Counted from the stretch's first letter, positions 18,759-29,388 are shown. The stretch: DNA of 64,000 nt from Roseateles subflavus (GCF_030285365.1 NZ_JASVDS010000006.1:124001-188000); one strand, 5' to 3'. Notes: a model not told the origin generated them from the sequence alone. A program made the numbers and translations.

Positions 18759-20126
18759 TCACTTGAGCTGCAGGCGGTTCATCAAATCGTATAGCGTGGG
18801 GCGGCTGACCCCCAGCAGTTCCGCCGCCCGGACGATGTTGCCGTCCGTTCTTGCAAGGGCCTTCACCACCGCCTCGCGCTCGGCCCGCTCCCTCACCAGG
18901 CGCAGATCCAATTCGACATTCACCGGGGGCGTGGTGTCATCCTGCAGTCCACGGATGGAGAGGTCCGATGCCGCGATCCGCTCGTGCTCGGCCATGATCA
19001 CGGCTCGCTTGATCACGTTCTGGAGTTCGCGCACATTGCCGGGCCACTTCCAGCGCTCGATCACGCTCTGTGCGTCCTCCCCCAGCGTGAGGCCCGGGCG
19101 ACGCAGCTCCGATGCAAAACGCTTCACGAAGGCATGCGCCAGCAAGATGGCATCGCCGAGCCGGTCCCGCAGGGGCGGCACTTCAACCACGATCTCGGCG
19201 AGGCGGTAATAGAGATCCTCGCGGAAGCGGCCGTCGGCGATCAGGGCCTGCAGGTCCTGATGGGTGGCCCCCACGACACGCACATCCACCGGGATCTCGC
19301 CACGACCGCCCAGGCGCTCGATGCTTCGCTCCTGGAGGAATCGCAGCAGCTTGGCCTGCAGGGCCATGGGCAGATCCCCGATCTCATCAAGCATCAGGGT
19401 GCCGCCATGGGCCGTCTCGATCTTGCCGAGGGTGGTCTTCGTCGCACCGGTGAAGGCGCCCTTCTCGTAGCCGAACAGCTCGCTCTCCAGCAGCGCTTCC
19501 GGAATAGCGGCGCAGTTGATGGCCACGAATTTGCCAGTGCGGCGGGACGCGGCATGCAGGCCCTGAGCCAGGACTTCCTTGCCCGTGCCGCTCTCGCCAA
19601 GAATCAGCACGGTGGCATTGCTCGGCGCCACTCGCTCGACCATCCGGCTGATCTTCACCATCTGCGGGTCCCGGGTGAGCAACCCCCCCAGGGCGTCGTG
19701 CTGCTGCTCGCGCACCAGGCGCCGGTTCTCGTCCTGCAGCTCCCGCAGGCGGTAGGCGCGCTCCACGGTCAGCGACAGGACGTCGGGGTCGACCGGCTTG
19801 GACAGGAAGTCATAAGCCCCCAGCCGGATCGCGCGCAGCGCATTGGCGTGGTCGTTCTGCCCGGTCAGCACGATGATCTTGGTGGCTGGCTCGAGCTCGA
19901 GCAGCCGCTCCAGCAGCTTGAAGCCCTCGCTGACGGAGTCCTGGTCCGGCGGAAGGCCGAGATCCATGGTCACGACGGGCGGCTGATGACGGCGGAACTG
20001 CTGGACCGCACTGGCCACGTCGCTGGCCAGCAATGCATCGAACTGGTCCAGTGACCACTTGAGCTGCTTCTGCAGGGCCAGATCGTCTTCCACGATCAGC
20101 AGCTGGCGTGTATTCCCGTTACTCAT
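18759..20126 (-). CDS. prsR: PEP-CTERM-box response regulator, sigma-54 activator PrsR
   Basis: A three-domain NtrC-family regulator of 455 residues (TIGR02915). The receiver domain has the acidic pocket Glu13/Asp14 and phospho-acceptor Asp55 (TMDLGLPP), with Lys110 in FLSKP. The AAA+ domain has Walker A GESGTGKE (177-184) and GAFTGA (223-228), the loop that touches sigma-54. The C-terminus is a Fis-type helix-turn-helix (AAELLGVSRPTLYDLMNRL). It is phosphorylated presumably by PrsK, whose gene overlaps it by 4 nt. The only strong sigma-54 promoter I can see in the window precedes the PEP-CTERM gene at 13485. In floc-forming relatives PrsR and RpoN are known to be needed for PEP-CTERM gene expression. 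Confidence 0.95.
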   Translation of the reverse strand: MSNGNTRQLLIVEDDLALQKQLKWSLDQFDALLASDVASAVQQFRRHQPPVVTMDLGLPPDQDSVSEGFKLLERLLELEPATKIIVLTGQNDHANALRAIRLGAYDFLSKPVDPDVLSLTVERAYRLRELQDENRRLVREQQHDALGGLLTRDPQMVKISRMVERVAPSNATVLILGESGTGKEVLAQGLHAASRRTGKFVAINCAAIPEALLESELFGYEKGAFTGATKTTLGKIETAHGGTLMLDEIGDLPMALQAKLLRFLQERSIERLGGRGEIPVDVRVVGATHQDLQALIADGRFREDLYYRLAEIVVEVPPLRDRLGDAILLAHAFVKRFASELRRPGLTLGEDAQSVIERWKWPGNVRELQNVIKRAVIMAEHERIAASDLSIRGLQDDTTPPVNVELDLRLVRERAEREAVVKALARTDGNIVRAAELLGVSRPTLYDLMNRLQLK

Positions 20127-22246
20127 GCAGCATCCACCATCCCGAGGCCTTGGCCTTCCTGTGTCAAAAGCAGGGGCAGGCTGATTGTGAGGCGTGTGCC
20201 CTGCCCCACTGCGCTATCCACCTCGATCTTGCCCCCCAATTCCTGGACATACTGGAAGCTTTCGAAGGCCCCGATGCCCATGCCTGTCTCCTTCGTGGTC
20301 TGGAAGGGCCGGAACAGTTTGCTCCGAATGAACTCCTCGCTCATGCCCACCCCCGTATCAGACACCGTGACAACAGCATTGCTGCCGAGGCGATGCAAGG
20401 TGGCCCAGACGCGCCCTTCCGGCGGCGTGGCATCCAGCGCATTCTGGACGGCATGGCCCAGCACGCGCTCGACGCGGTCTTCCTGACCCCGGCACTGGAT
20501 GGCCTCCAGCTCTCCGAGCTCCAGGGAGCGCCCCTTCTTGGCCGCCAAGGCCTGCAGGCGGCGCAGCAAGGCAGGCAGCTCGACTCCCCCCTGCGCGCCG
20601 AGCGGCCGCTGGCCATCGCGCAGTTGCATCAGCAGCTGGCGCATCTTCTCGAGGGAGTTGTCGACCGTCGCCAGCATGTCGTCCTGGAACTCCGGATTGT
20701 CCCGATGCTTCTGCGCGTTCTTCATCATCAATGACAGCTGGGTCACGATGTTCTTGAGGTCATGCACCACGAAGGCGGACATCTTGTGGAAAGCGTCGAA
20801 CTTGCGCGCTTCGAGCAGTGCCTCGGCAGCCTGCACCTGCGCCAGAAAGCCCGCCGCCTGCGCGCTGGCCGTCTTGAGGAGGTCGCGCACCTCCCAGTTC
20901 ACGTCCAGCCGTGCCCGCGAGTGCTCAAGCACCACGAAGGCGATCAGCCGAGGCCCCGCCAGCAGGGGAACGATCAGCCAGTGACGAGGCTCATCAAGCA
21001 GCGCCTGGGGCGCCTGGATCCAGGGTTTGCCGGCCTCGGGCTGCCCGACACGCAGCTGATCCAGATCCAGGATCCAGCCGCTGCTGGCCAGGAACTGCAC
21101 GAAGTCGTCCTGGTCGCCAATGGTCAGCGCACTGTGCACGGCATTGTGCCGAACAGCCTGCACGAAGCCCCCTTGCGTCGGCGACGGCAGCCATAGCGAG
21201 CCGCCCGGGCTCTCCACCAGGTTGGCGAGCCCCTCGATGATGGATTGGCCCAGCGCCTCGGGGGAATCCTGCGAGGAGAGCATGGCCGTGAAGCGCAGCC
21301 ACTCTTCCCGATAGTCGTACCGGTAGCTGAAGAAGTTCTTGCTGATGTAGACGCGCAGCTTGGCGCGCAGCGCACCCGAGAAGAAAAGAAGCAGCAGGCC
21401 AACACTGGACAGCACCAGCAGGGCGATCTGCAGCGCGCGGCCCCAGGCGCCGCCGGTATAGCGGAGGTAGTAGCCCACGGCCGAGACGACCAGCAGGTAC
21501 AGACCACTGAGAATCAGCGTGGCGGAGTGAAAGACCGCGGCCCGCGACACATGCAGTTTCGCGATCCAGTCCTTGTGCCGGCGGGCCGCCACATAGAGCA
21601 GCGGAACGGCAATGGCATGGACGCCCGCGCGGATGCTCACGGCATCGAGATCGGCCTCGCGGAACAGGGCCATCTGCGAATACAGGTACAGGTCGAACGC
21701 GAAGACGACGCCCAGTGCAATGCACACCGGCTTGGCGTTCCATCGAGCGCTGTCCTGCACGTTGTGATGCAGTTGCTCGACCAGCATGAGCCCGACCACC
21801 GCCAACGCCAGGCAGTCGAACGCGGCCCAGTGATTCAGGACGCTGCGCGGCGGAGGGAGCCAGTCATTGGGTCCCTCCAGCACTGCCTTGCCGATGAGCA
21901 GGAGCACCGCGAGCCATTGGACACCGCGATGGAAGAGGCGGGACTCTGATGCGCCCCGCCCTTCCTGCAGCAACCAGCGCATGAACCCCAGCCAGGCGAG
22001 ATAGCGTCCGGCATCGAGCCAGGGTGAGAGCGCCAGCAGCACGCCATCAGCAGGCGGTGCCTGGAGCTCCAGCATCAACCCCAGGGCGGCCCACGCGGCG
22101 CTGCACAGCAGGCCTGCCCAGAAGAACCAGGCACCGCGGCGCTGCTCCCCTTGCAGGTGCCGGAGCTGCAGCCCATAGGCGCCTGCGAAGGCCCCATAAA
22201 AAAGCAAGGCCAGCAGATTGCCGGCCACGCCCAGGTCAAAGGACAT
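20123..22246 (-). CDS. prsK: PEP-CTERM system sensor histidine kinase PrsK
   Basis: A 707-residue membrane kinase (TIGR02916). The first ~300 residues hold eight or nine hydrophobic segments. A GAF-like domain comes next (around 320-470), then a dimerisation/phospho-acceptor helix with His495 in FVVHDLKN. The ATPase domain has an N-box (HAVQNALDATP), G1 (VSDTGVGM) and G2 (GMGIGAFES) motifs. It is the cognate sensor for PrsR, with which it overlaps by 4 nt. The multi-spanning N-terminus without a large periplasmic loop suggests that it senses a membrane-embedded or lipid-linked signal, which is an inference. Confidence 0.94.
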   Translation of the reverse strand: MSFDLGVAGNLLALLFYGAFAGAYGLQLRHLQGEQRRGAWFFWAGLLCSAAWAALGLMLELQAPPADGVLLALSPWLDAGRYLAWLGFMRWLLQEGRGASESRLFHRGVQWLAVLLLIGKAVLEGPNDWLPPPRSVLNHWAAFDCLALAVVGLMLVEQLHHNVQDSARWNAKPVCIALGVVFAFDLYLYSQMALFREADLDAVSIRAGVHAIAVPLLYVAARRHKDWIAKLHVSRAAVFHSATLILSGLYLLVVSAVGYYLRYTGGAWGRALQIALLVLSSVGLLLLFFSGALRAKLRVYISKNFFSYRYDYREEWLRFTAMLSSQDSPEALGQSIIEGLANLVESPGGSLWLPSPTQGGFVQAVRHNAVHSALTIGDQDDFVQFLASSGWILDLDQLRVGQPEAGKPWIQAPQALLDEPRHWLIVPLLAGPRLIAFVVLEHSRARLDVNWEVRDLLKTASAQAAGFLAQVQAAEALLEARKFDAFHKMSAFVVHDLKNIVTQLSLMMKNAQKHRDNPEFQDDMLATVDNSLEKMRQLLMQLRDGQRPLGAQGGVELPALLRRLQALAAKKGRSLELGELEAIQCRGQEDRVERVLGHAVQNALDATPPEGRVWATLHRLGSNAVVTVSDTGVGMSEEFIRSKLFRPFQTTKETGMGIGAFESFQYVQELGGKIEVDSAVGQGTRLTISLPLLLTQEGQGLGMVDAA

Positions 22247-22317
22247 CGACGATGTGCATCATTGATTGGACAGCGTCGCGCGCGGCAGGCGCGGCACCCG
22301 GAGACGGGCGACGTCGC

Positions 22318-23700
22318 TCAGCGCGCGCCCTTGCCTGTCAGCACCACGGCCACCGTCTCCAGCAGGATCAACAGATCCAGGAACAGCGTGTGGTTCTTGA
22401 CGTAATACAGGTCGTACTGCAGCTTCTCGACAGAATCTTCCAGCGTGGAGCCATACTCGTAGCGCACCTGGGCCCAGCCCGTGACGCCCGGCTTGACGCT
22501 GTGGCGGACGGCGTAATAAGGCACCTTGGTGGTGAGGTCGTCCACAAAGAACGGACGCTCCGGACGCGGCCCGACCAGGCTCATCTCGCCGCGCAGCACA
22601 TTGAACAGCTGCGGCAGTTCGTCGATCCGGACACGGCGGATGAAGCGCCCGACGCGGGTCACGCGGTCGTCGTTCTTGCTGGCGAAGCGCGGCTTGCCAT
22701 CCTTCTCGGCATCCGTGCGCATGCTGCGGAACTTCACGACATCGAAAGTCGTGCCATTCAGGCCGACACGCTCCTGCTTGTAGAACACCGGGCCGCGCGA
22801 CTCCAGACGCACCGCCAGGGCAGCCAGCAGCATGATCGGGCTGCTCAGCACCAGCAACAGGCCGGAGAACACCAGGTCGAAAGTGCGCTTCACGAAGGTG
22901 CGGACCATGCCCTGGTTGAAGCCGTCACCGAAGATCAGCCAGCCTGCGTTCACGTGGCTGATCTTGATCTGGGCCAGCGTCTTCTCGAAGTGCGTGGCGA
23001 TGTCCACGACACGCACGCCGTAAATCTTGCAGTCGAGCAGCTCGCGCAGCGGCATGCTGCCGCCCCGGCGTTCGCTCAGCGCGACCACGATCTCGTCTAC
23101 GCCGAGGCGCAGGGCGGTCTCGGTCAGCGTGCCTTGCGGCTGGATGAGTTCGGAAGTTGCGACGGAGGTCTCGGTCTCATTGGGGCCGGCGAAGTAGCCC
23201 ACGATCTCGGCGTGCGGATCAGCGGAGAACAGGGTCGCGCCGACCGACTTGGCAACAGGGCCCGCACCGAAGATCAGGATCTTCGTGCGCGAGCGGGCAT
23301 GCACGGAAGAGTGAGCGGCATACACGCGATGCACCATCACGGCGGCAATCGCGGCCATCGCGGCCAGCACCAGCAGGTCCCGATGCGGGATGGAAGCCGG
23401 CACCAGGCGCGAGAAGCCATAGGCCAGAGGCAGTGCCACCAGCGTGGCAAGCAGCGCCCGGGCACAGGACTGCGTCAGCGAACGGTTATGACTGTGCTGG
23501 TACAGGCCCGAAGCCGAATTGATGACGAACATGAAGCCCGCCAGCGACAGCCCTTGCGAAGCAGCAAAGGGCAGGAGCGCATCGGCAGAGTCGCCTTTGG
23601 ACATCACGACCAGCATGGTGGCCAGGAAGATCAGGCCCAGGTCCAGCGCAACTTGCATCAGCGTGCGCCGATGAAGGTAGTGGTTAAAAATTCTGATCAT
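22318..23700 (-). CDS. XrtA-system undecaprenyl-phosphate sugar transferase (TIGR03013)
   Basis: The likely initiating enzyme of the exopolysaccharide pathway (460 residues). It transfers a sugar-1-phosphate from a nucleotide sugar to undecaprenyl phosphate at the inner membrane. Four N-terminal membrane segments precede a Rossmann-like CoA-binding-type domain (KILIFGAGPVAKSV). A membrane hairpin follows, then the bacterial sugar transferase core (KRTFDLVFSG, GPVFYKQERVGLNG, KFRSMR, RRVRIDELPQL, SLVGPRPERP). The ATG at 23700 gives MIRIFNHYLH, the usual opening of this family; the TTG at 23712 is unlikely. It is transcribed toward prsK, 71 nt away. Confidence 0.94.
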   Translation of the reverse strand: MIRIFNHYLHRRTLMQVALDLGLIFLATMLVVMSKGDSADALLPFAASQGLSLAGFMFVINSASGLYQHSHNRSLTQSCARALLATLVALPLAYGFSRLVPASIPHRDLLVLAAMAAIAAVMVHRVYAAHSSVHARSRTKILIFGAGPVAKSVGATLFSADPHAEIVGYFAGPNETETSVATSELIQPQGTLTETALRLGVDEIVVALSERRGGSMPLRELLDCKIYGVRVVDIATHFEKTLAQIKISHVNAGWLIFGDGFNQGMVRTFVKRTFDLVFSGLLLVLSSPIMLLAALAVRLESRGPVFYKQERVGLNGTTFDVVKFRSMRTDAEKDGKPRFASKNDDRVTRVGRFIRRVRIDELPQLFNVLRGEMSLVGPRPERPFFVDDLTTKVPYYAVRHSVKPGVTGWAQVRYEYGSTLEDSVEKLQYDLYYVKNHTLFLDLLILLETVAVVLTGKGAR

Positions 23701-24270
23701 GCCAATCCCCAAACACGCTTCCCGAACATTCGGGCTGCCCCGATGGCTTCCTGCGCCATCTGGACATCGCCGGACTTGCAGTGCGGTGCATCATGCCTCC
23801 CCCACCCAGCGCTGAAAGCCCCCTGTTTGGAGGGGCGCCCCCTGAGTTGGTGCGGTAGTTCACGATGCGATGTTCAAACCCTCTCGATGCAATCGATGAG
23901 CAGTTTGTAGAAATATCTGCGCAAAGGTCACGCAGAAGCCTAGCCGCGCTTCGTGAACGAATATTGACGCCCGGGACGAGCAAATGGCCCCACTGGGACA
24001 CCTGGGCGTCAGCGGCTCCGAAGCGACCGGAATAGAGAACCGGCAAGCCACATGCCTGGGCAGACGCCGTTGATTTTCTCAGGCCCTGTGTGCTTACTTT
24101 GGCCCAAATTCGAAGCAAATTGAAACCAAAGGGCCGAGGACCATGACAGCAACGACCATCGTCTCCCCTGACGGCCACTTCTGGCAGCTCCGGATGAGAG
24201 TGCGCCGCACCAAGGCTGCTTGAGTGAGACTCGGGCCGAGCCATCGCCCTCACACGGCAGACGGGCAAAG
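23701..24270. other. Non-coding gap upstream of the exopolysaccharide cluster
   Basis: This 570-nt stretch separates the sugar transferase start from the tRNA terminator. It must contain the promoter for the minus-strand cluster, but no convincing sigma-70 or sigma-54 box stands out. A perfect inverted repeat CCCGAACATTCGGG lies at 23721-23734, 20 nt before the start codon, and could act as an operator or a leader hairpin. Open frames crossing it lack coding character. Confidence 0.5.
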
Positions 24271-24303
24271 AAAAAAGCCCTGGCTGCATGCAACCAGGGC
24301 TTT
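24271..24303 (-). terminator. Terminator of the tRNA operon
   Basis: On the minus strand AAAGCCCTGG, a 10-nt loop and CCAGGGCTTT form a 10-bp stem followed by a run of T, a few nt after the 3' end of the last tRNA-Asp. Confidence 0.9.
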
Positions 24304-24308
24304 GAATT

Positions 24309-24385
24309 TGGCGGAGTGGACGGGGCTCGAACCCGCGACCCCCGGCGTGACAGGCCGGTATTCTAACCAACTGAACTACCACTCC
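24309..24385 (-). tRNA. tRNA-Asp (GUC), copy 2
   Basis: A 77-nt cloverleaf with encoded CCA. The anticodon arm is CCGGC-CTGTCAC-GCCGG with GTC at 34-36, the T-arm is GGTTCGAGCC and the acceptor GGAGTGG pairs with CCACTCC. Identical in sequence to the copy at 24736-24812. Confidence 0.97.
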
Positions 24386-24453
24386 TCATGCCCACCGCTT
24401 GGCGGCGAACACGGAACAAGTTTCAGAGCAGCGCTCTCAAGCCTTGTCAAACT

Positions 24454-24529
24454 TGGCGTCCCCTAGGGGATTCGAACCCCTGTTACAACCGTGAAAGGGT
24501 CGTGTCCTAGGCCTCTAGACGAAGGGGAC
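24454..24529 (-). tRNA. tRNA-Glu (UUC), copy 2
   Basis: A 76-nt cloverleaf with encoded CCA. The anticodon loop CTTTCAC carries TTC; acceptor GTCCCCT pairs with AGGGGAC. Identical to the copy at 24894-24969. The gltX gene for its synthetase lies just upstream of this tRNA operon. Confidence 0.97.
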
Positions 24530-24580
24530 TAAACCTTCTAATCCTGAACTGCGCGCCACCTGAACCTTGTCAAAGGTTTT

Positions 24581-24656
<76 letters not shown>

Positions 24657-24673
24657 ATTGAGCTTTACTCAAT

Positions 24674-24723
24674 AACGGCGCGCCGTTCAAGCTATATTTA
24701 TTATACACAGTATTTTCATACTG
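24674..24723. repeat. Palindromes in the spacer between tRNA cassettes
   Basis: This spacer is unusually AT-rich compared with its surroundings. It contains a perfect 14-bp palindrome AACGGCGCGCCGTT (24674-24687) and a 6-bp stem CAGTAT / ATACTG with a four-base loop (24708-24723). They may serve as RNA processing signals. A TATAAT hexamer on the minus strand between them could be an internal promoter. Confidence 0.5.
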
Positions 24724-24735
24724 CATACAAATTGT

Positions 24736-24812
24736 TGGCGGAGTGGACGGGGCTCGAACCCGCGACCCCCGGCGTGACAGGCCGGTATTCTAACCAACTG
24801 AACTACCACTCC
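24736..24812 (-). tRNA. tRNA-Asp (GUC), copy 1
   Basis: A 77-nt cloverleaf with encoded CCA and anticodon GTC. It is the last tRNA of the first cassette and identical to the copy at 24309-24385. Confidence 0.97.
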
Positions 24813-24893
24813 AGATACTGCAGCTATATTATAACCACATTATCTAACAAGTTTGCAATCTGTTTTTCAACAAACTGCCAAGCTTGTCAAACT

Positions 24894-24969
24894 TGGCGTC
24901 CCCTAGGGGATTCGAACCCCTGTTACAACCGTGAAAGGGTCGTGTCCTAGGCCTCTAGACGAAGGGGAC
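24894..24969 (-). tRNA. tRNA-Glu (UUC), copy 1
   Basis: A 76-nt cloverleaf with encoded CCA and anticodon TTC, identical to the copy at 24454-24529. The flanks are also conserved between the two copies (CTTGTCAAACT before the 3' end, AAACCTTCTA beyond the 5' end in plus-strand view). Confidence 0.97.
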
Positions 24970-25014
24970 TAAACCTTCTACCTTGAACTGCGCGCCACCC
25001 TATTCAAGAGAATT

Positions 25015-25090
<76 letters not shown>

Positions 25091-25202
25091 ATCGAATCTC
25101 TTCTTTGGGCAAACGCTGCTCAACACTTCCACCACCTCCTGGACCTGCCAGGGCAGCTGCTGCGTTGCGCTTTGTTTGTTGCGCTGTTCAAGCGAGAAAA
25201 AG

Positions 25203-25232
25203 ATTATAGAACGCTTTTTAGAAGGAGCGCAA
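25203..25232 (-). promoter_or_regulatory. Sigma-70-type promoter of the tRNA operon
   Basis: On the minus strand a perfect TATAAT -10 box (25208-25203) is preceded, after an 18-nt spacer, by TTGCGC (25232-25227). It overlaps the last codons of gltX and points at tRNA-Ala copy 1. Confidence 0.65.
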
Positions 25233-26624
25233 GCGTTTCACCACAATTTCTTTGTCGAAGAGCTCCAGCACCGCATCGACCGACGGCGTCTGCGCGCGGC
25301 CGCACACCAGCACGCGCACCGGGATGGCCAGCTGGGGCATCTTCAAGCCGTGGGCCGTGATCACTTCCTTGATGGCGGCCTGGATGGCGGCCTTGCTCCA
25401 GTCCAGCGTGCTGAACTTGTCAGCCAGGGCCTGCAGTGCGGGACGAACGGCCTCCGTCAGATGCTGGACCCGCTCCTCCTCGGAAGCCTGCACGTCGCTC
25501 ACATACATGGCCAGCCAGTCCGTCAGCGCCACCGTCGTGCTGCAGCGGTCCTTGAACAGCGCGCACATCTGGGCCAGGCGGGAAGCCTCAGGTGCGACCA
25601 GCCCACGCCTGCTCATCTGCGCAGCCACCAGCGAGGCCAGACGGGCATCGTCCGCCTGCTTGATGTACTGGCCGTTCACCCACTCCAGCTTGGCAGCGTC
25701 CCACTGGGCCGGGCTCTTGGAGAGATGGCTGCCGTCGAACCAGGACACCAGTTGCTCGGAGGTGAAGAGCTCGTCATCACCATGGCTCCAGCCCAGACGA
25801 GCCAGGTAGTTCAGCATGGCCTCGGGCAGATAGCCGTTCTCTTCATAGGCGGTGACGCTGACAGCGCCGCGGCGCTTGGACAGCTTCTGCCCATCATCTC
25901 CCAGGATCACAGGGACGTGGCCGAACTGCGGCAGCGGTGCGCCCAGCGCCTGGAAGATGTTGATCTGCCAGGGCGTGTTGTTGATGTGCTCGTCGCCACG
26001 GAACACATGACTGATGCGCATGTCCCAGTCATCCACCACCACGGCGAAGTTGTAGGTGGGCACGCCGTCGGCGCGCATGATGATGAGGTCGTCGATTTCC
26101 TTGTTGGCGATGGTGATGGGGCCCTTCACCAGATCGTTCCAGGTCACCTCGCCATCGGTCGGGTTGGCAAAGCGGATCACGGGCTGGACGCCTGCCGGAA
26201 TGGCCGGCAGCGTCTTGCCGGCAGCGGGGCGCCAGGTGCCGTCGTAGCGGCGCTTCTCGCCCCGGGCCTCCTGGCCCGCCTTCATGGCCTCCAGCTCCTC
26301 GGGCGTCGTGTAGCAGCGGTAGGCCTTGCCTTCGGCGATCAGCTGGTCGACGACCGCCTGGTAGCGGTCCAGACGCTGCATCTGGTAGATCGGGCCTTCG
26401 TCGTAGCCCAGGCCCAGCCAGTGCATGGAGGCCAGGATCTGGTCGACCGAGTCCTGCGTCGAGCGGGCGACGTCGGTGTCCTCGATGCGAAGCACGAACT
26501 CGCCGCCATGGTGGCGCGCAAAGGCCCACGAGAACAGGGCCGTGCGCGCGGTCCCCAGGTGCAGGAAGCCGGTGGGAGACGGCGCAATGCGGGTGCGCAC
26601 GGGGGTGTTTGCAGTGGTGCTCAT
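25218..26624 (-). CDS. gltX: Glutamate--tRNA ligase
   Basis: A class I aminoacyl-tRNA synthetase of 468 residues that charges tRNA-Glu with glutamate. The HIGH-type motif is [11 protein letters not shown] (15-25) and the KMSKS-type motif is KLSKRRGA near residue 250. The catalytic domain is followed by the helical anticodon-binding region characteristic of bacterial GltX. It overlaps the metZ stop by 1 nt (TGATG), so it is probably expressed from the purF-metZ transcript. Two tRNA-Glu genes lie directly downstream on the same strand. Confidence 0.97.
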   Translation of the reverse strand: MSTTANTPVRTRIAPSPTGFLHLGTARTALFSWAFARHHGGEFVLRIEDTDVARSTQDSVDQILASMHWLGLGYDEGPIYQMQRLDRYQAVVDQLIAEGKAYRCYTTPEELEAMKAGQEARGEKRRYDGTWRPAAGKTLPAIPAGVQPVIRFANPTDGEVTWNDLVKGPITIANKEIDDLIIMRADGVPTYNFAVVVDDWDMRISHVFRGDEHINNTPWQINIFQALGAPLPQFGHVPVILGDDGQKLSKRRGAVSVTAYEENGYLPEAMLNYLARLGWSHGDDELFTSEQLVSWFDGSHLSKSPAQWDAAKLEWVNGQYIKQADDARLASLVAAQMSRRGLVAPEASRLAQMCALFKDRCSTTVALTDWLAMYVSDVQASEEERVQHLTEAVRPALQALADKFSTLDWSKAAIQAAIKEVITAHGLKMPQLAIPVRVLVCGRAQTPSVDAVLELFDKEIVVKRLRSF

Positions 26625-27856
26625 CAGTGATTCAAGGTGGAAAGTCCGCGCAGCAGGTCGTCGATGATGTCATCGACGTGTTCGAGGCCGACCGACAGCC
26701 GGATGAGCCCCTGGCCGATGCCGGCCGCCTGGCGTTGCGCTTCGCTGAGGCGGCCGTGGGAGGTGGTCGCCGGGTGGGTGATGATGGACTTGGTGTCGCC
26801 CAGGTTGGTGGCGATGCTCAGCACACGCGTGCTGTCGATCACATGGAAGGCCGCGGCACGCGCGGCCTCCGGCGTGTCGCCCTTGAGCTCGAAGGACAGC
26901 ACCGCCCCGCCCTGTCCCGATTGCTGGCGCATGGCCAGTTCGTGCTGGGGATGCGAGGGCAGCGACGGGTAGTAGACCCGCGCCACTTCCGGCCGCGTCT
27001 CGAGCCAGCGCGCCACCGCGAGCGCCTGCTCGCTCTGCGCCTTCATGCGCAGGCTCAGCGTCTCGAGCCCCTTGAGCACGACCCAGGCGTTGAACGGCGC
27101 CAGGACCATGCCGGCGGTGCGCATCACGGGGCCGAAGACGTCCTTGATCAGGGCGCTCGGACCGCACAGCGCGCCTGCCATCACGCGGCCCTGCCCGTCC
27201 ATGTACTTGGTGGCCGAGTGCATGATGACGTCCGCTCCCATCTTGGCGGGCTGCTGCAGCACCGGCGATGAGTAGGTGTTGTCGACCACCAGCAGCGCAC
27301 CGGCGCCATGGGCAATGTCCGCCAGCGCCTGGATGTCGCAGACCTCGGTCAGCGGGTTCGTGGGCGTCTCGGCGAAGAAGAGCCGGGTCGTCGGGCGGAT
27401 CGCGTCACGCCATTCCTGCAGGTCGGTCTGCGAGACGAAGCTCGTCTCCACGCCAAACTTGCCGAACTCCTTGGCGAAGAGGTTGATCGTCGAGCCGAAC
27501 ACCGAGCGCGAGCAGACCACGTGATCGCCCGCCTTCAGCAGGCCCATGCACAGCAGCAGGATGGCGCTCATGCCGCTTGACGTCGCGATGGCGGCTTCCG
27601 TGCCTTCCATGGCGGCCAGACGGGCCTCGAGGCTGCGCACGGTCGGATTGCTGGTGCGCGAGTAGGTGAAGTCCTCGGACTGCGCGAAGCGCTGGGCCGA
27701 GGTGGCCGCGTCCGGCTGCACGAAGGTGCTCGTCAGGAACAGCGCCTCGGAATTCTCGCCATGCTGGCTCGGCGGCAGCGCCGAGCGCACGGCCAGCGTC
27801 TCGGTCCGCAGGCCGTCGGGCAGCTGGGCGCGGTCGTTCGTGTTCTTCGGGCTCAT
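26624..27856 (-). CDS. metZ: O-succinylhomoserine sulfhydrylase
   Basis: A PLP enzyme of the Cys/Met metabolism family, 410 residues, making homocysteine from O-succinylhomoserine and sulfide in methionine synthesis. Visible family features are YSRTSNPTV near residue 65, ATSSGMSA for PLP phosphate, VDNTYSSP, and the PLP lysine in [12 protein letters not shown]. Assignment to MetZ rather than MetB/MetY rests on the N-terminal [10 protein letters not shown] pattern and on its place after purF, as is usual in beta- and gammaproteobacteria. The ATG overlaps the purF stop by 2-4 nt. Confidence 0.92.
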   Translation of the reverse strand: MSPKNTNDRAQLPDGLRTETLAVRSALPPSQHGENSEALFLTSTFVQPDAATSAQRFAQSEDFTYSRTSNPTVRSLEARLAAMEGTEAAIATSSGMSAILLLCMGLLKAGDHVVCSRSVFGSTINLFAKEFGKFGVETSFVSQTDLQEWRDAIRPTTRLFFAETPTNPLTEVCDIQALADIAHGAGALLVVDNTYSSPVLQQPAKMGADVIMHSATKYMDGQGRVMAGALCGPSALIKDVFGPVMRTAGMVLAPFNAWVVLKGLETLSLRMKAQSEQALAVARWLETRPEVARVYYPSLPSHPQHELAMRQQSGQGGAVLSFELKGDTPEAARAAAFHVIDSTRVLSIATNLGDTKSIITHPATTSHGRLSEAQRQAAGIGQGLIRLSVGLEHVDDIIDDLLRGLSTLNH

Positions 27857-29367
27857 TGGCCCTCGCCTCCGCTTTGCAGCGCCAGGCGTGTGCGGGCCGG
27901 ACCCTCTTCCTCGTCACCCTGGCTCTTGCGCTGAGCCTGGATGGTGGCGAAGTCCTCGGCCGACACATCGCCCGTGATGTAGTGACCATCGAAGCACGAA
28001 GCCTCGAAGCCCTTCAGGCCGGGCTTCAAAGAGGCCACCACGCGCTTCATGGCATCCACGTCCTGGTAGATCAGGGCGTCGGCACCGATGTACTGGCGCA
28101 CTTCCTCGATGCTGCGACCGTGAGCGATCAGCTCTTCCTTGGTCGGCATGTCAATGCCGTAGACATTGGGGAAGCGAACCGGCGGTGCGGCCGAGGCCAG
28201 GTAGACCTTGTTTGCCCCCGCCTCGCGCGCCATCTGGACGATTTCCTTGGAGGTGGTGCCGCGCACGATGGAGTCATCCACCAGCAGCACATTGCGCCCC
28301 TTGAACTCAAGGCCGATGGCGTTGAGCTTCTGGCGCACCGACTTCTTGCGCGCGCCCTGCCCCGGCATGATGAAGGTGCGCCCGACGTAGCGGTTCTTCA
28401 CGAAGCCCTCGCGGTAGGGCTTGCCGATCTTGTGGGCCAACTGCATGGCCGACGGGCGGCTCGACTCGGGAATGGGAATGACGACGTCGATCTCGCTCGG
28501 CGGCATCGTGGAGATCAGGCGCTGGGCCAGCGTCTCGCCCATGTTCAGGCGGGCCTGGTAGACCGAGATGCCATCCATCACCGAGTCCGGGCGGGCCAGG
28601 TAGACGAACTCGAACACGCAGGGATTCAGCGAGGGATTCTCGGCACATTGCTCGGTGTGCACCTGGCCCTGCGTGTCGATGAAGACGGCCTCGCCGGGCG
28701 CGACGTCGCGGTCCAGCTTGACGCCCGTGCCCTCGAGGGCGACGCTCTCGCTCGCGACCATCACATCGCCGCTGGCGCTGTGGCCGAAGCACAGCGGGCG
28801 GATGCCGAAGGGGTCGCGGAAGGCCAGCAGACCGTGACCCGCGATCAGCGCGATCACGCCATAGGAGCCCTTGATGCGCTTGTGCACGGCGCGCACGGCC
28901 TTGAACACCGCCTGCGGCGTCAGCGGCAGTTCGCGGGCGACCTGCTCCAGCTCGTGGGCCAGCACATTGAGCAGCACTTCGGAGTCGCTCTCCGTGTTGA
29001 TGTGGCGACGGTCGACGGCGAACAGCTCCTGCTTCAGCGCGTGGGCGTTGGTCAGGTTGCCGTTGTGCACCAGCACGATGCCGAAGGGTGCATTCACGTA
29101 GAAGGGCTGGGCCTCTTCCTCGTTGTAGGCGTTGCCGGCGGTCGGGTAGCGGACCTGACCCAGGCCCACGTTGCCCGGCAGCGCGCGCATGTTGCGGGTG
29201 CGGAAGACGTCACGCACCATGCCGCGGGCCTTGTGCATGAAGCACTTGTTGCCCTGCATGGTGACGATGCCGGCGGCATCCTGGCCGCGGTGCTGCAGCA
29301 GCAGCAGCGCGTCATAGATCAGCTGGTTGACCGGCGCCTGGGATATCACACCAACGATGCCACACAT
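27853..29367 (-). CDS. purF: Amidophosphoribosyltransferase
   Basis: This enzyme catalyses the first step of purine synthesis, glutamine + PRPP to phosphoribosylamine. The start is fixed by MCGIVGV at 29367: Cys2 becomes the N-terminal nucleophile after Met removal, so the longer frame to 29409 cannot be right. The glutaminase domain has HNGNLTN and RYPT; the phosphoribosyltransferase domain has the PRPP loop [14 protein letters not shown]. The length of 504 residues is normal. GAGGAAGAG precedes the start. It follows cvpA by 78 nt, the same order as in E. coli. Confidence 0.97.
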   Translation of the reverse strand: MCGIVGVISQAPVNQLIYDALLLLQHRGQDAAGIVTMQGNKCFMHKARGMVRDVFRTRNMRALPGNVGLGQVRYPTAGNAYNEEEAQPFYVNAPFGIVLVHNGNLTNAHALKQELFAVDRRHINTESDSEVLLNVLAHELEQVARELPLTPQAVFKAVRAVHKRIKGSYGVIALIAGHGLLAFRDPFGIRPLCFGHSASGDVMVASESVALEGTGVKLDRDVAPGEAVFIDTQGQVHTEQCAENPSLNPCVFEFVYLARPDSVMDGISVYQARLNMGETLAQRLISTMPPSEIDVVIPIPESSRPSAMQLAHKIGKPYREGFVKNRYVGRTFIMPGQGARKKSVRQKLNAIGLEFKGRNVLLVDDSIVRGTTSKEIVQMAREAGANKVYLASAAPPVRFPNVYGIDMPTKEELIAHGRSIEEVRQYIGADALIYQDVDAMKRVVASLKPGLKGFEASCFDGHYITGDVSAEDFATIQAQRKSQGDEEEGPARTRLALQSGGEGQ

Positions 29368-29388
29368 GTTCTCTTCCTCGACTTGTCG

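Noticed and set aside
23840-23870. JUMPstart/ops-like GGTAG element before the exopolysaccharide cluster
   Set aside because: The match is partial and on the wrong strand relative to the cluster.
23684-24382. Minus-strand frame of 232 codons between the tRNA genes and the sugar transferase
   Set aside because: It overlaps tRNA-Asp and the terminator, and has no coding features.
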